A stretch of DNA of 16,078 bases from Spirochaetota bacterium (GTDB taxonomy: Bacteria > Spirochaetota > Spirochaetia > DSM-27196 > PWMO01): NCBI GenBank assembly GCA_009908735.1, contig JAAAOR010000008.1, positions 1 through 16,078 of the forward strand, in the 5' to 3' direction. Below the pieces are notes generated by a model. It was not told the DNA's origin and ran no database searches. It saw only the letters and a list, made by a program, of their open reading frames with translations. The stretch's first letter is position 1, and the number at the start of each line of letters is the position of its first letter. Both the position numbers and the translations under genes were made by a program. This document shows, one piece after another, positions 7,003 to 13,983 of the stretch.

Positions 7003-7995
7003 ATGCCGATCATCAACAATTCAAAGACGGATCCGAACAAGATTCTGCCGATGTCATACAGCTGGGCGCGGCAGCATTACAAGGATGCGCTGGCTAACAC
7101 GTGGATGCCGGAAGAGATTCCGATGCAGGACGATATCGAGCAGTGGAAATCGCCGGGTGCGCTGAGCGAGGAGGAGCGCAGGCTCATTCTGTGGAACCTG
7201 GGCTTTTTCTCGACGGCGGAGTCGCTGACGGCGAACAATCTGGTGCTTGCAGTATACAACCATGTGACGAATCCGGAGTCGCGGCAGTACCTGCTGCGGC
7301 AGGCCTTTGAGGAGGCGGTGCACACCGATACGTTCATTTACGTCTGTGACTCTCTGGGGCTGGACCCCGACGAGATCTACGGCATGTACGATCATATTCC
7401 CTCGATAAAGGAAAAGGACGAGTTCGTGGTGGAGCTCACCAAATCGGTGGATGAGCCGAACTTTTCCACGGTGGGCACGGAGAACATTCAGCGCTTCCTG
7501 CACGATCTGGTGGGCTTCTACGTCATCATGGAGGGGATCTTCTTCTACGCGGGCTTTGCCATGATGCTCGCGCTTAAGCGGCAGAACAAGATGGTGGGCA
7601 CGGGGGAGCAGTTCGAGTTCATCATGCGTGACGAGAGTCTGCATTTGGCCTTCGGGGTGGACCTCATAAATACGGTTAAGAGCGAGAACCCCGACGCGTG
7701 GACGCCGGAGTTTCAGGCCGAGATCACGCAGCTCATCGAGCAGTCGGTGGAGCTCGAGAAGATCTACGCGCGCGACGCCTGTCCCGAAGGCATCGTGGGC
7801 ATCAGCTCCGAGCAGTTCGTGAACTACGTCGAACACATCGCCGATCGGCGCCTCGAGCGCATCGACCTTCCCAAGCGCTACCACACGCCGAACCCCTTCC
7901 CCTGGATGAGCCAGGCCACCGACCTCACCAAGGAGAAGAACTTCTTCGAGACGCGGGTGACGGAGTATCAGACGGGGAGTCTGGTGTGGGATTGA
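7003..7995 (+). CDS. nrdB: Class Ic ribonucleotide reductase beta subunit (Mn/Fe, no radical Tyr)
   Basis: The 330-residue radical-generating partner of NrdA. All six metal ligands are visible: E73, E104, H107, E177, E211 and H214. Two class Ic hallmarks are present: the first ligand is Glu rather than Asp (FFSTAESLT), and the radical Tyr position, four residues after H107, is Phe (F111). Every ligand lines up with Chlamydia trachomatis R2 by a constant 16-residue offset (E89, E120, H123, F127, E193, E227, H230), the type protein for the Mn(IV)/Fe(III) cofactor. F206 falls where the chlamydial protein has Y222. The C-terminal tail (ETRVTEYQTGSLVWD) keeps a Tyr for radical transfer. AAGGAG lies 7 bases before ATG. 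The 427-bp repeat-rich gap to nrdA is unusual for subunits of one complex. Confidence 0.96.
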   Translation: MPIINNSKTDPNKILPMSYSWARQHYKDALANTWMPEEIPMQDDIEQWKSPGALSEEERRLILWNLGFFSTAESLTANNLVLAVYNHVTNPESRQYLLRQAFEEAVHTDTFIYVCDSLGLDPDEIYGMYDHIPSIKEKDEFVVELTKSVDEPNFSTVGTENIQRFLHDLVGFYVIMEGIFFYAGFAMMLALKRQNKMVGTGEQFEFIMRDESLHLAFGVDLINTVKSENPDAWTPEFQAEITQLIEQSVELEKIYARDACPEGIVGISSEQFVNYVEHIADRRLERIDLPKRYHTPNPFPWMSQATDLTKEKNFFETRVTEYQTGSLVWD

Positions 7996-8004
7996 CAAGC
8001 GGTT

Positions 8005-8021
8005 GGTAGCGGCGGGCTACC
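8005..8021. repeat. Short perfect hairpin after nrdB
   Basis: GGTAGC-GGCGG-GCTACC begins ten bases after the nrdB stop. It has no following T-tract, so a terminator role is doubtful. Confidence 0.4.
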
Positions 8022-8054
8022 CGGGTTGCCGCGGGACCGCGGGGCGCGGGTGCG

Positions 8055-8112
8055 GGCCCGCCGGGTGGCGGCGCTACCTGCGGGTGGCGGTCCCGGCCCG
8101 CCGGGTGGCGGC
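8055..8112. repeat. 18-bp direct repeat with 40-bp period
   Basis: GGCCCGCCGGGTGGCGGC occurs at 8055-8072 and 8095-8112, with a third CGGGTGGCGG at 8081-8090. It fills the convergent gap between nrdB and the nucleotidyltransferase gene; no coding function is evident. Confidence 0.75.
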
Positions 8113-8113
8113 T

Positions 8114-8133
8114 CAGATCTCAGCAGATCTCAG
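8114..8133. repeat. Tandem 10-bp repeat over the nucleotidyltransferase stop
   Basis: CAGATCTCAG is present twice back to back. The second copy contains the TGA stop (8130-8132, minus strand) of the nucleotidyltransferase gene. Confidence 0.7.
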
Positions 8134-8963
8134 TGTGAATAATCGCTCGGCGCGAACAGCCGAGAGACCCGCTCGTAACTCTCGCGGTTTCCAATGTCGT
8201 AGCGCGAGCCCTCGAAGCGGAATGCGTACACCGGCGCGCGCTCGATGAGCCAGGGGAGGAAGCTGCCCGGCGCATCGCCCTCGCCGCCCTGCCGCAGGTA
8301 AGCGGGTAGGCGTTCGCGGAGGGTGCGCCGGGTGTAGGCGTAGAAGGGCGGCACCGCCCAGGTTGAGCGCGGCTCTGCGGGCTTCTCGGCAAAGTGCAGA
8401 AGTCGACTGTCGTCAGCGAGCTCCGCGACGCCCGTGCGTCGGAGCTGCTCGACGTCGGAGAGCTCGTGGGCGGTGATGCAGTCACCGCCCGCATCGCGGA
8501 AGAACGCGGCGAAGTCGGCAAGCTCGAAGTCGAAGAGGTTATCGCCGGCAAGGACAAGCGCCTCATCGTCCACGAGTGCCTCCTCCACGGCGAGATGGAG
8601 ATCGGCGAGCGCGCCGATGCGGTTCGCGTTGGTTGTGGACCCGTCGTTTACGATGTCCACGCGCGGCCCGGCGTCAGCCGCGGAATGGGCGGTCGCTGCG
8701 CGCTCCTCCGAGCCGGCGCCATCACCACCCGGGCGCCCTACCGGGCCTGCGCCGAAGCGCCCGTCGCGCCACCGCTCGAAGTGCGAGGCGAAGCGAGCGT
8801 TGGTCACCACCACGAGACGGTTCATCCCCGCCACTCGGCGGGCGTTGTCCACGATCCGGTCGAGGATGCTCCGCCCGGCGACCTCGAGCAGGGGCTTGGG
8901 AAAGTCTCGAGTGAGCGGGTAAAGACGCGTGGCGTAGCCGGCGGCGAGAATGATGGCGGTCAC
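8130..8963 (-). CDS. Sugar-1-phosphate nucleotidyltransferase (RmlA/GT-A fold)
   Basis: A 277-residue enzyme predicted to join a sugar 1-phosphate to an NTP, giving an NDP-sugar and pyrophosphate. The N-terminal signature MTAIILAAGYATRLYPLT with RDFPKPLLEVAGRSILD (nucleotide-binding loop and catalytic Lys) and the metal-binding AGDN (D141) are intact; EKP at about residues 193-195 fits the sugar site. Residues 70-101 are a Gly/Ala-rich insertion that most family members lack. It starts at GTG 8963, overlapping the stop of the upstream galacturonokinase-like gene as GTGA, so the two are translationally coupled and probably act in sequence: kinase makes the sugar 1-phosphate, this enzyme activates it. 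The sugar and the nucleotide cannot be told from sequence; UTP or dTTP are the usual choices. The family is certain, the substrate is not. Confidence 0.88.
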   Translation of the reverse strand: MTAIILAAGYATRLYPLTRDFPKPLLEVAGRSILDRIVDNARRVAGMNRLVVVTNARFASHFERWRDGRFGAGPVGRPGGDGAGSEERAATAHSAADAGPRVDIVNDGSTTNANRIGALADLHLAVEEALVDDEALVLAGDNLFDFELADFAAFFRDAGGDCITAHELSDVEQLRRTGVAELADDSRLLHFAEKPAEPRSTWAVPPFYAYTRRTLRERLPAYLRQGGEGDAPGSFLPWLIERAPVYAFRFEGSRYDIGNRESYERVSRLFAPSDYSH

Positions 8964-10189
8964 AGCGACATTACCCCCGCTCCGTCGGCGGTCCTGCTGA
9001 AAAAGACCCGGTAGAGATCCGCGAAGGCCGGATGCGTTGCCGGATACACTTCGTCGATGCGCGCCCGGATGGACTCCTTATAGGCGGGATCCACGAGGCC
9101 GATGCAGCATCCGCGATAGCCGGCGCCGCTGAATCGCGCGCCGTAAACTCCCTCGCTCTCGGCAAGGGTCTCGTAGATCGTGATGAGCTCCGGGCAGCCG
9201 CTCTCGTACTTGGAGATCGAGCTCTCGCCGGAGGCGAACACCTGGCGACCGAACTCGTCGATATCGCCCTGCTTCCACGCCTCGACGCCGGCTTCCACGC
9301 GGGCAAGCTCACCGTAGAAGTGATCGGCTCGTCTGCGGAATCGTCCCGGCAAACCGTCTGCGTGTTTCTCGTACACGTCGCGGGGGATGTCGCGCAGCTT
9401 CACGTCGCGAAAGGCGGAAACCTCCATGCCGGCGAGCTCCTGCAGCAACCACGCGGCGACCTTGCACTCGTCGACGCGATTGTTGTAGTCGGTCTTGATA
9501 AGGGTCGTGCTGATTCCCGAATAAACGATGACGATCTCGAACTCGGGCATCGACGCAGAGCGCGGCACCATGTCGAATTCCTCGGTCCGGCAGTCCATGA
9601 CCATGAGATAGCCGTCGCGGCTGAGGATATTCGCCGACTGGTCGAGAATTCCGTTATTCAGCCCGATGAAGTCGGTCTCCACCCAGTGGCTGTAGTCTAT
9701 GAGCTCCCGCGGCGGGATCTCTATCTCGTTCACGTCACAGAGCGCCATGAGATAGGCGGTGGTAACCGCGGCGGACGAGCTCAGCCCGCCGATGGGAAGG
9801 TTGCCCCGCACGACGCCGCGGATTCCTCGGTGGAGCTTGAAGCGGCGCGAGAGCGAGAGCACCGCGCCCCGCAGGTAGTTCCCCCAGAAGGTCGGCACCA
9901 TGTCCGGCACCTGATCGACGTGAAAGTACTCTTCATCAGGAAAATCGAGGCTCTGCACCCGCAGGTATCCGTCATCCTCGGGCGTGTAGACGAGGTCGAT
10001 ACTTTCGGTCAGCGCCATGCCGCTGACGACGCCGTCCTGGTGATCGACATGGGCGCCGAGCGGGCAGATGCGGAGAGGTGAGCGCACCGCGCGCGAGGGC
10101 GGCGCCCCGAACTTCCGCTCGTAGCGTTCTGTGACGTGCTCCATGGAGAGGGAGGCTACCCCACATTTCCTCTTGCCGCAAGCCGACAT
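8960..10189 (-). CDS. GHMP kinase, galacturonokinase/galactokinase-like
   Basis: A predicted anomeric sugar kinase of 409 residues. GHMP motifs: substrate motif RICPLGAHVDHQDG (40-53), ATP loop GLSSSA (135-140), catalytic Asp183 in NGILDQS, and C-terminal FSGAGYRGCC (353-362). Classical galactokinases have GEHTDY in the first motif; here it is GAHVDH, with the sugar-contacting Glu replaced by Ala. From memory this, plus GILDQSA, MDC and YGARFSGAGxRGCC, matches plant galacturonic acid kinase more closely than GalK. Hence D-galacturonate or a related sugar is a better substrate guess than galactose. The next gene, overlapping by 4 bp, is a nucleotidyltransferase; no galT or galE is nearby. ATG-10189 gives the longest frame; ATG-10144 (394 residues) fits the family as well, and neither has a good Shine-Dalgarno. 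Confidence 0.88.
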   Translation of the reverse strand: MSACGKRKCGVASLSMEHVTERYERKFGAPPSRAVRSPLRICPLGAHVDHQDGVVSGMALTESIDLVYTPEDDGYLRVQSLDFPDEEYFHVDQVPDMVPTFWGNYLRGAVLSLSRRFKLHRGIRGVVRGNLPIGGLSSSAAVTTAYLMALCDVNEIEIPPRELIDYSHWVETDFIGLNNGILDQSANILSRDGYLMVMDCRTEEFDMVPRSASMPEFEIVIVYSGISTTLIKTDYNNRVDECKVAAWLLQELAGMEVSAFRDVKLRDIPRDVYEKHADGLPGRFRRRADHFYGELARVEAGVEAWKQGDIDEFGRQVFASGESSISKYESGCPELITIYETLAESEGVYGARFSGAGYRGCCIGLVDPAYKESIRARIDEVYPATHPAFADLYRVFFSRTADGAGVMSL

Positions 10190-10275
10190 GCAACGCGGCG
10201 GCAGAGTGCCATGCGCCGTTCGCTGACGCTTCCCGCGAACGTGGACACGGACTCCGTTAACGTCCGTATACGCAC

Positions 10276-10305
10276 AAAAGCCCGGCCGCAGAGACGCAGC
10301 CGGGC
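10276..10305 (-). terminator. Rho-independent terminator of rubrerythrin
   Basis: Read on the minus strand: GCCCGGC, a 12-nt loop, GCCGGGC, then TTTTGTG. The 7-bp perfect GC stem with a T-run lies about 75 bp after the rubrerythrin stop and upstream of the kinase gene, so it should separate the two transcripts. Confidence 0.8.
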
Positions 10306-10322
10306 CGAAGTGGCGTATCGTG

Positions 10323-10356
10323 CGGTCTCCGGCCCCCTTCGGGGCGGCGGAGACCG
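10323..10356. repeat. Second stem-loop just after rubrerythrin
   Basis: CGGTCTCC and GGAGACCG enclose an inner CCCC-CTTC-GGGG stem, giving a long imperfect hairpin about 20 bp after the rubrerythrin stop. There is no T-tract; it may stabilise the mRNA 3' end upstream of the terminator. Confidence 0.6.
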
Positions 10357-10378
10357 GCGTCTACATGATTACCAGTGC

Positions 10379-10969
10379 CTACCAGTTCTCGCGAACGAGC
10401 TCGAACCAGCCCTGGGGCTTCTGACATGCGGGGCACTTCTTGGGGGGCTCTTTGCCCTCGAAGACATAGCCGCAGTTGAGGCAGGCCCAGATGGTAGTAT
10501 CTTCGCGCTTGAACGCGCTGCCGTCGAGAAGGTTCTGCCGTAGTTTGTTGTAGCGTTTCTCGTGCTGCTTCTCGGCGACGCAAATCGCGTCGAACTGCGC
10601 TGCGACGCGGGGGAACCCCTCGTTGCGCGCGACGTCGGCATATCCTTTGTACATTTCGGTCCACTCGAAGTGCTCGCCGGCGGCGGCATGCTCGAGGTTC
10701 TCGGGGGTGGAGCCGGTCACGTCATCGGCGAAACCTGCGGGGAACGCAAAGGTGAACTCCACCTCGCCACCCTCGAGGTATGTCCAATACCGCTTGGCGT
10801 GCTCCATTTCCTGATTCGCCGTCTCGACAAAGAGCTGCGCGACCTGAATATAGCCGTCCTCTTCCGCCTTTGTGGCGAAGTAGGTGTAGCGATTTCGTGC
10901 CTGTGACTCACCGGCGAAAGCGGTGAGCAAGTTTTTTTCCGTCTGTGTTCCCTTGATACTAGTAGCCAT
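10379..10969 (-). CDS. rbr: Rubrerythrin
   Basis: A cytosolic non-haem di-iron peroxidase that reduces hydrogen peroxide to water, typical of anaerobes and microaerophiles. The 196 residues form a four-helix ferritin-like domain with di-iron ligands E21, E54, H57 (EMEH), E99, E102 (GEHFE), E133 and H136 (EKQH), followed by a C-terminal rubredoxin domain with C163-x-x-C166 and C179-x-x-C182. All ligands of the Desulfovibrio-type protein are present. ATG-10969 has GGGAGG six bases upstream. It is apparently monocistronic: it has its own strong promoter (11099-11127) with an inverted repeat next to the -10, and a terminator at 10276-10305. This arrangement suggests high, regulated expression in peroxide defence. 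Confidence 0.97.
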   Translation of the reverse strand: MATSIKGTQTEKNLLTAFAGESQARNRYTYFATKAEEDGYIQVAQLFVETANQEMEHAKRYWTYLEGGEVEFTFAFPAGFADDVTGSTPENLEHAAAGEHFEWTEMYKGYADVARNEGFPRVAAQFDAICVAEKQHEKRYNKLRQNLLDGSAFKREDTTIWACLNCGYVFEGKEPPKKCPACQKPQGWFELVRENW

Positions 10970-11052
10970 TGTTGTCCTCCCGTCGGGATGTACGCCGCTT
11001 GTTGCTATGCCGGGTTGCGACGTAACATATCGACGCGGTCTCTCGACACAAA

Positions 11053-11098
11053 CTGAGAGCAGAAAGTCATCCTGACTGCTTTGCTGATTCTTTCTCAG
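11053..11098. promoter_or_regulatory. Inverted repeat at the rubrerythrin start site, possible operator
   Basis: Outer arms CTGAGA (11053-11058) and TCTCAG (11093-11098) enclose an inner perfect AGTCA-TCC-TGACT (11065-11077). The outer arm abuts the -10 box, so the repeat covers the expected transcription start (near 11092) and the first part of the leader. It could be a repressor site or a leader hairpin. It does not match a PerR box. Confidence 0.45.
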
Positions 11099-11127
11099 AC
11101 TATAATACGAATTGCTCCTATCCGCAA
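11099..11127 (-). promoter_or_regulatory. Rubrerythrin promoter with AT-rich upstream element
   Basis: On the minus strand TTGCGG (11122-11127) and TATAGT (11099-11104) are exactly 17 bp apart. The upstream stretch 11128-11160 is very AT-rich, as in UP elements, in a region that is otherwise GC-rich. The leader to the ATG is about 120 nt. Confidence 0.75.
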
Positions 11128-11262
11128 GAGAAAATTGGACTAATCAAAAAAGAATTTACTGGTAGCGCAAATTTAATCTGCAACGTGCCGCCGACCGCCG
11201 CCCCAGAGAGGAACGTCGATCGGCAGACACATTACAGGTGAGGAGGTAGGAGTGGGAGGAGG

Positions 11263-12552
11263 CTAGTTGCTTTCCTGCTCGAAGGCGGTCCAGGAGAACC
11301 AGAAATGCTGAGAAGTGGTCATTGGCTCCAGTCGCGTGCCGGCAAGCGGACCGCTTGTGGCGCGGCCCCCGACGTCCCAGACGCTGCCGGTTTGTTCGTC
11401 GATAATGTCACCGTCCTCAACATCAAAGCTGAGCTCCCGGCCGTCGGCGCGGGCGAAAAAGGCGTTTGCCGTGCCCACGTCCCGCCCATCGGCGGTGCTT
11501 CCGGCGTCGAGCGGAGAGGCGGTACCTGGTGCCCAGAACACGGCGATCGAGTCGCCGCCGATCTGCGTGGTCACCACCCGCTCTTCGCGGAGCGTCGGAT
11601 AGGGGAATGCCTCGGAGGAGTCGTTGTGAAATACCGTCACCACGCGCGTCATCGGAGAGAACTCGTCGTTGGTCGGGCCTCTGTAGAGGAAGGGCCGTTC
11701 GGCGGTATCGTAGCCGGAGTAGGGATTTCTGCCGTACGACCGGTTATAGCCGGTGTCTTTCGAGAGCACGCGGGCCTCCGGATACTCTTCGCCGGCATCC
11801 GACCATGCGAGCGTGAGCATAGGAACCATCTCCAGGCGTCCCCCGGCGTATGCCCCGGCAACGCCCCGCCCGGTTGCCTGCTGCCACCAGGTCTCGGTCT
11901 GCCGATCGTACATGAGGAGGTTGGAGTAGCGAAGCCTGCCCGTGGTCCCGAAGTCGAGCAACCGGCCGTCAAAGCGCCGATCGAAGGCGATGCCCGTATT
12001 GCAGAGCGGACAGTAGGTCACCGTCACCGGCCGCCCTGCTACGGTGTCGTTTACGATCTCGTGCCACATGAGGATCTGGATAGGGTATATGTGCGTTTCT
12101 CGTTCCTCGCCGGAGCCGACAGAGACCACCTGCACGGTCTCATCGGCGGCAATCCACGAATCGGCTTGCGAGATGGAGACGAACGTTGGCTCATCGATCG
12201 ACGGGATCCCGTCCTTGGGCGGCCCCCCGGACATCACCTGGTCATAAGAGATGGTGGCCCTCGAGAAGTCGGTGGTAAACTGTCCGCCCGCGCCCCCCGG
12301 AGGTGACTGATCCTGCAGGTCGGCGGGGAGCTCGGGAGCTTCGTACGTGCCGGCTCCCCCCTCCGGTGCATCCGCCAAGACGGCACCCGCCCCACCGCCG
12401 TCAGTCGAGGCTTCGCTACTCTGTGTCCTCTCGGCGCCCGGTGTTTCAGGTGTCGGATCGCCGTCGGCGGAACCGGCCGTTCCGGTGCCACAGCCGGCAA
12501 GTACGGCAAAAACGGCGGCCAGCGCTGCAATATAGATTACTTTGATGGTCAT
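11263..12552 (-). CDS. DUF3179-domain lipoprotein
   Basis: A 429-residue exported lipoprotein with a hydrophobic signal and lipobox LAGC (Cys21), then a Ser/Gly/Pro-rich linker to about residue 90. The DUF3179 core follows, recognised by IYPIQILMWHEIVND (155-169), GRPVTVTYCPLC (C181-x-x-C184) with NTGIAFDR, and conserved WW and GRNPYSGYD segments. The biochemical role of the family is not established; the histidines and the CPLC pair suggest a metal or redox site at the cell surface or in the periplasm, but that is inference. ATG-12552 has AGGAGAG just upstream, and a good promoter lies at 12592-12619. It is a single-gene unit. A long open frame on the opposite strand (11305-12306) is a GC-driven shadow. 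Confidence 0.9.
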   Translation of the reverse strand: MTIKVIYIAALAAVFAVLAGCGTGTAGSADGDPTPETPGAERTQSSEASTDGGGAGAVLADAPEGGAGTYEAPELPADLQDQSPPGGAGGQFTTDFSRATISYDQVMSGGPPKDGIPSIDEPTFVSISQADSWIAADETVQVVSVGSGEERETHIYPIQILMWHEIVNDTVAGRPVTVTYCPLCNTGIAFDRRFDGRLLDFGTTGRLRYSNLLMYDRQTETWWQQATGRGVAGAYAGGRLEMVPMLTLAWSDAGEEYPEARVLSKDTGYNRSYGRNPYSGYDTAERPFLYRGPTNDEFSPMTRVVTVFHNDSSEAFPYPTLREERVVTTQIGGDSIAVFWAPGTASPLDAGSTADGRDVGTANAFFARADGRELSFDVEDGDIIDEQTGSVWDVGGRATSGPLAGTRLEPMTTSQHFWFSWTAFEQESN

Positions 12553-12591
12553 AAGCTCTCCTGCCCAGAAACTACTGCGTCCGCGCCAGGA

Positions 12592-12619
12592 ATTCTATAT
12601 ATGCCGGGAAATATGTTAA
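12592..12619 (-). promoter_or_regulatory. Promoter of the DUF3179 lipoprotein gene
   Basis: On the minus strand TTAACA (12614-12619) and TAGAAT (12592-12597) are 16 bp apart; each matches consensus at five of six positions. It lies about 40 bp before the ATG in a locally AT-rich patch. Confidence 0.65.
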
Positions 12620-12724
12620 AAACTTGCTACAGCAACCAAAAGAGGTGCTTGGTCGACGCGCGGAGTGGAGTCGGAGTGCGCCCCGCTGGGCCGCAGCGGA
12701 GTCCTCGAGGCCGGCTGCATACGC

Positions 12725-13474
12725 TCAGCCTCGCGCGAGCAGCCCCTCTATCTTCTCGAGCATCGCCTCGTAGTGTGAACCGCGCCAGTACACGCGGCCG
12801 CAGCTTCGGCACCGGTAGAACTCACTGTAGTACTCACGGGTCTTCAGCGAGAGAACTCCTAACACCTCCGCCGGAGATACCGACTCGATAAGGCCGTTGC
12901 AGGCCATGCAGCGGCGAAACGGCTCGATGCGGCGGGAGAGGTCGAAGCGGCGAAGGACCTCGGCGGCCTGATCGAGGGGATCGTCGGATCGCACGAGATA
13001 ACCGTGGGTGACCTCGCGACGCTTGAGGATTCCCACGTCACGGGTGAGGATGATGCGATTCTCGGCAATGCCGCGCTCCACGATTTCCGGATCATCCCAG
13101 GAGTTGTCGTAGAGTGTATCGAAGCCAAGCATTCGCAGAAGCCGCGCAAGCTTTCCGAGGTGCACGTCGAGGATGAATCGGGGCTCCCGCAGCGGCGTCG
13201 CCCGCACCCGGGAGATCTCGCCCACGTCAAAGCTCTCGAAGACGGGATACACTGCGATGCGGTCGCCGTCCTGTACACGGTAGTCAAAGCCGACCGATTC
13301 GCCGTCGACGAGGATCATATCAACTTCGGTGTGCGGCACCCCGAGGGACTCGATGAGGTCCTTTACCCCCGGATTTCCGATGAACCGCGTGCGATACTCC
13401 CGGTCTTCACTTTCCTCACATCGGGAGGGGAACCGATTGAGCTCCTCGTAGAGCCGAAGGATCGCCTCATTCAT
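12725..13474 (-). CDS. Ubiquitin-like plus Mut7-C RNase domain protein with zinc ribbon
   Basis: A 249-residue protein. Residues 5-85 fit the MoaD/ThiS-like ubiquitin fold found before Mut7-C domains (LGVPHTEVDMILVDGESV, VQDGDRIAVYPVFE); it lacks a terminal Gly-Gly, so it is a fixed domain, not a sulfur carrier. Residues 100-180 are the PIN-like Mut7-C RNase core with acidic residues D103 (FILDVHLGKLARLLR) and D146 (LTRD). C189-x-x-C192 and C222-x-x-C225 form a C-terminal zinc ribbon. The family is predicted to cut RNA; the substrate is unknown. ATG-13474 overlaps the kinase stop by 8 bases (ATGAATGA), so it ends the murC-yicC-kinase operon. The longer open frame to 13678 is only a shadow of the kinase gene. 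Confidence 0.9.
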   Translation of the reverse strand: MNEAILRLYEELNRFPSRCEESEDREYRTRFIGNPGVKDLIESLGVPHTEVDMILVDGESVGFDYRVQDGDRIAVYPVFESFDVGEISRVRATPLREPRFILDVHLGKLARLLRMLGFDTLYDNSWDDPEIVERGIAENRIILTRDVGILKRREVTHGYLVRSDDPLDQAAEVLRRFDLSRRIEPFRRCMACNGLIESVSPAEVLGVLSLKTREYYSEFYRCRSCGRVYWRGSHYEAMLEKIEGLLARG

Positions 13475-13979
13475 CGCGGGCGGCCGTGATGATGCGCTCG
13501 GCAACGCCCTCGGGGTCCATGTTCTGGGTGTCGATGACCAGATCCACGAAGTCGAACTCGTCGTTGTCGATACCGTAGAGCTGGAGATAGCGGTTGCGGT
13601 CACGCTCGTCGCGGGCCCTCGTCTTTCGAAGCACTTCCTGAAAACTACTTCCCTCGCGGCGCTGTATACGTGAGGCACGAACCGAGAGCGGCGCGGTGAG
13701 GTAAACCTTTAGGTCCGCCTCATCAAGCAACCATACTGCAAGCCGGGAGCCGAGAACGCAGTCTCCCTCCCGGGCAAGCTCCACCTGCCGCTTGTCGAGG
13801 TAGACGTCGAGGCTGGAGTCTTCCTCGGCCTGACGGCGCACCTCATCGAAGCTTATTCCGCGCTCGGCGGCCAGGGCCCGGAAGGTGTAGTTGACCAGCC
13901 GCAGGCCGAGCCGGTCCGCTACAATGCGGCTCACGGTCGAGTTGCCGCAGCCACTCTTGCCCGAAATCGCTATCTTCAC
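13467..13979 (-). CDS. Archaeal-type cytidylate-kinase-like P-loop kinase
   Basis: A 170-residue protein of the small CMP/dCMP kinase (Cmk2-like) family, expected to phosphorylate (d)CMP with ATP. The N-terminus MKIAISGKSGCGNSTVSR is the P-loop, but the usual Walker A Lys is Asn13 (GxxGxGNS). Archaeal relatives also lack this Lys in some cases, with Thr there, so it need not be dead. DSSLDVYLDKRQVELA and GDCVLGSRLAVWLL fit the family's NMP-binding and core strands, and REGSSFQEVLRKTRARDERDRNRY is the lid region rich in Arg. GTG-13979 starts 4 bases after the yicC stop; its own stop overlaps the Mut7-C gene. I call it a kinase of this family; the true substrate is unproven. Confidence 0.85.
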   Translation of the reverse strand: MKIAISGKSGCGNSTVSRIVADRLGLRLVNYTFRALAAERGISFDEVRRQAEEDSSLDVYLDKRQVELAREGDCVLGSRLAVWLLDEADLKVYLTAPLSVRASRIQRREGSSFQEVLRKTRARDERDRNRYLQLYGIDNDEFDFVDLVIDTQNMDPEGVAERIITAARDE

Positions 13980-13983
13980 TCAC

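Noticed and set aside
7054..7998. 314-codon open frame opposite nrdB
   Set aside because: Antisense to a protein with all metal ligands intact; GC-driven shadow.
9032..10081. 349-codon open frame opposite the galacturonokinase-like gene
   Set aside because: It lies wholly antisense to a protein with clear GHMP motifs and shows no family motif; long antisense frames are expected at this GC content.
11097..11118. PerR box at the rubrerythrin promoter
   Set aside because: TATAAT is present but the second half-site does not match the TTATAATNATTATAA pattern.
11305..12306. 333-codon open frame opposite the DUF3179 gene
   Set aside because: Shadow of a recognised protein; Arg/Gly/Pro-rich with no domain and no good ribosome-binding site.
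12683..12699. Hairpin after the Mut7-C gene as the operon terminator
   Set aside because: CCGCTG/CAGCGG is a perfect 6-bp stem but no T-run follows on the minus strand.
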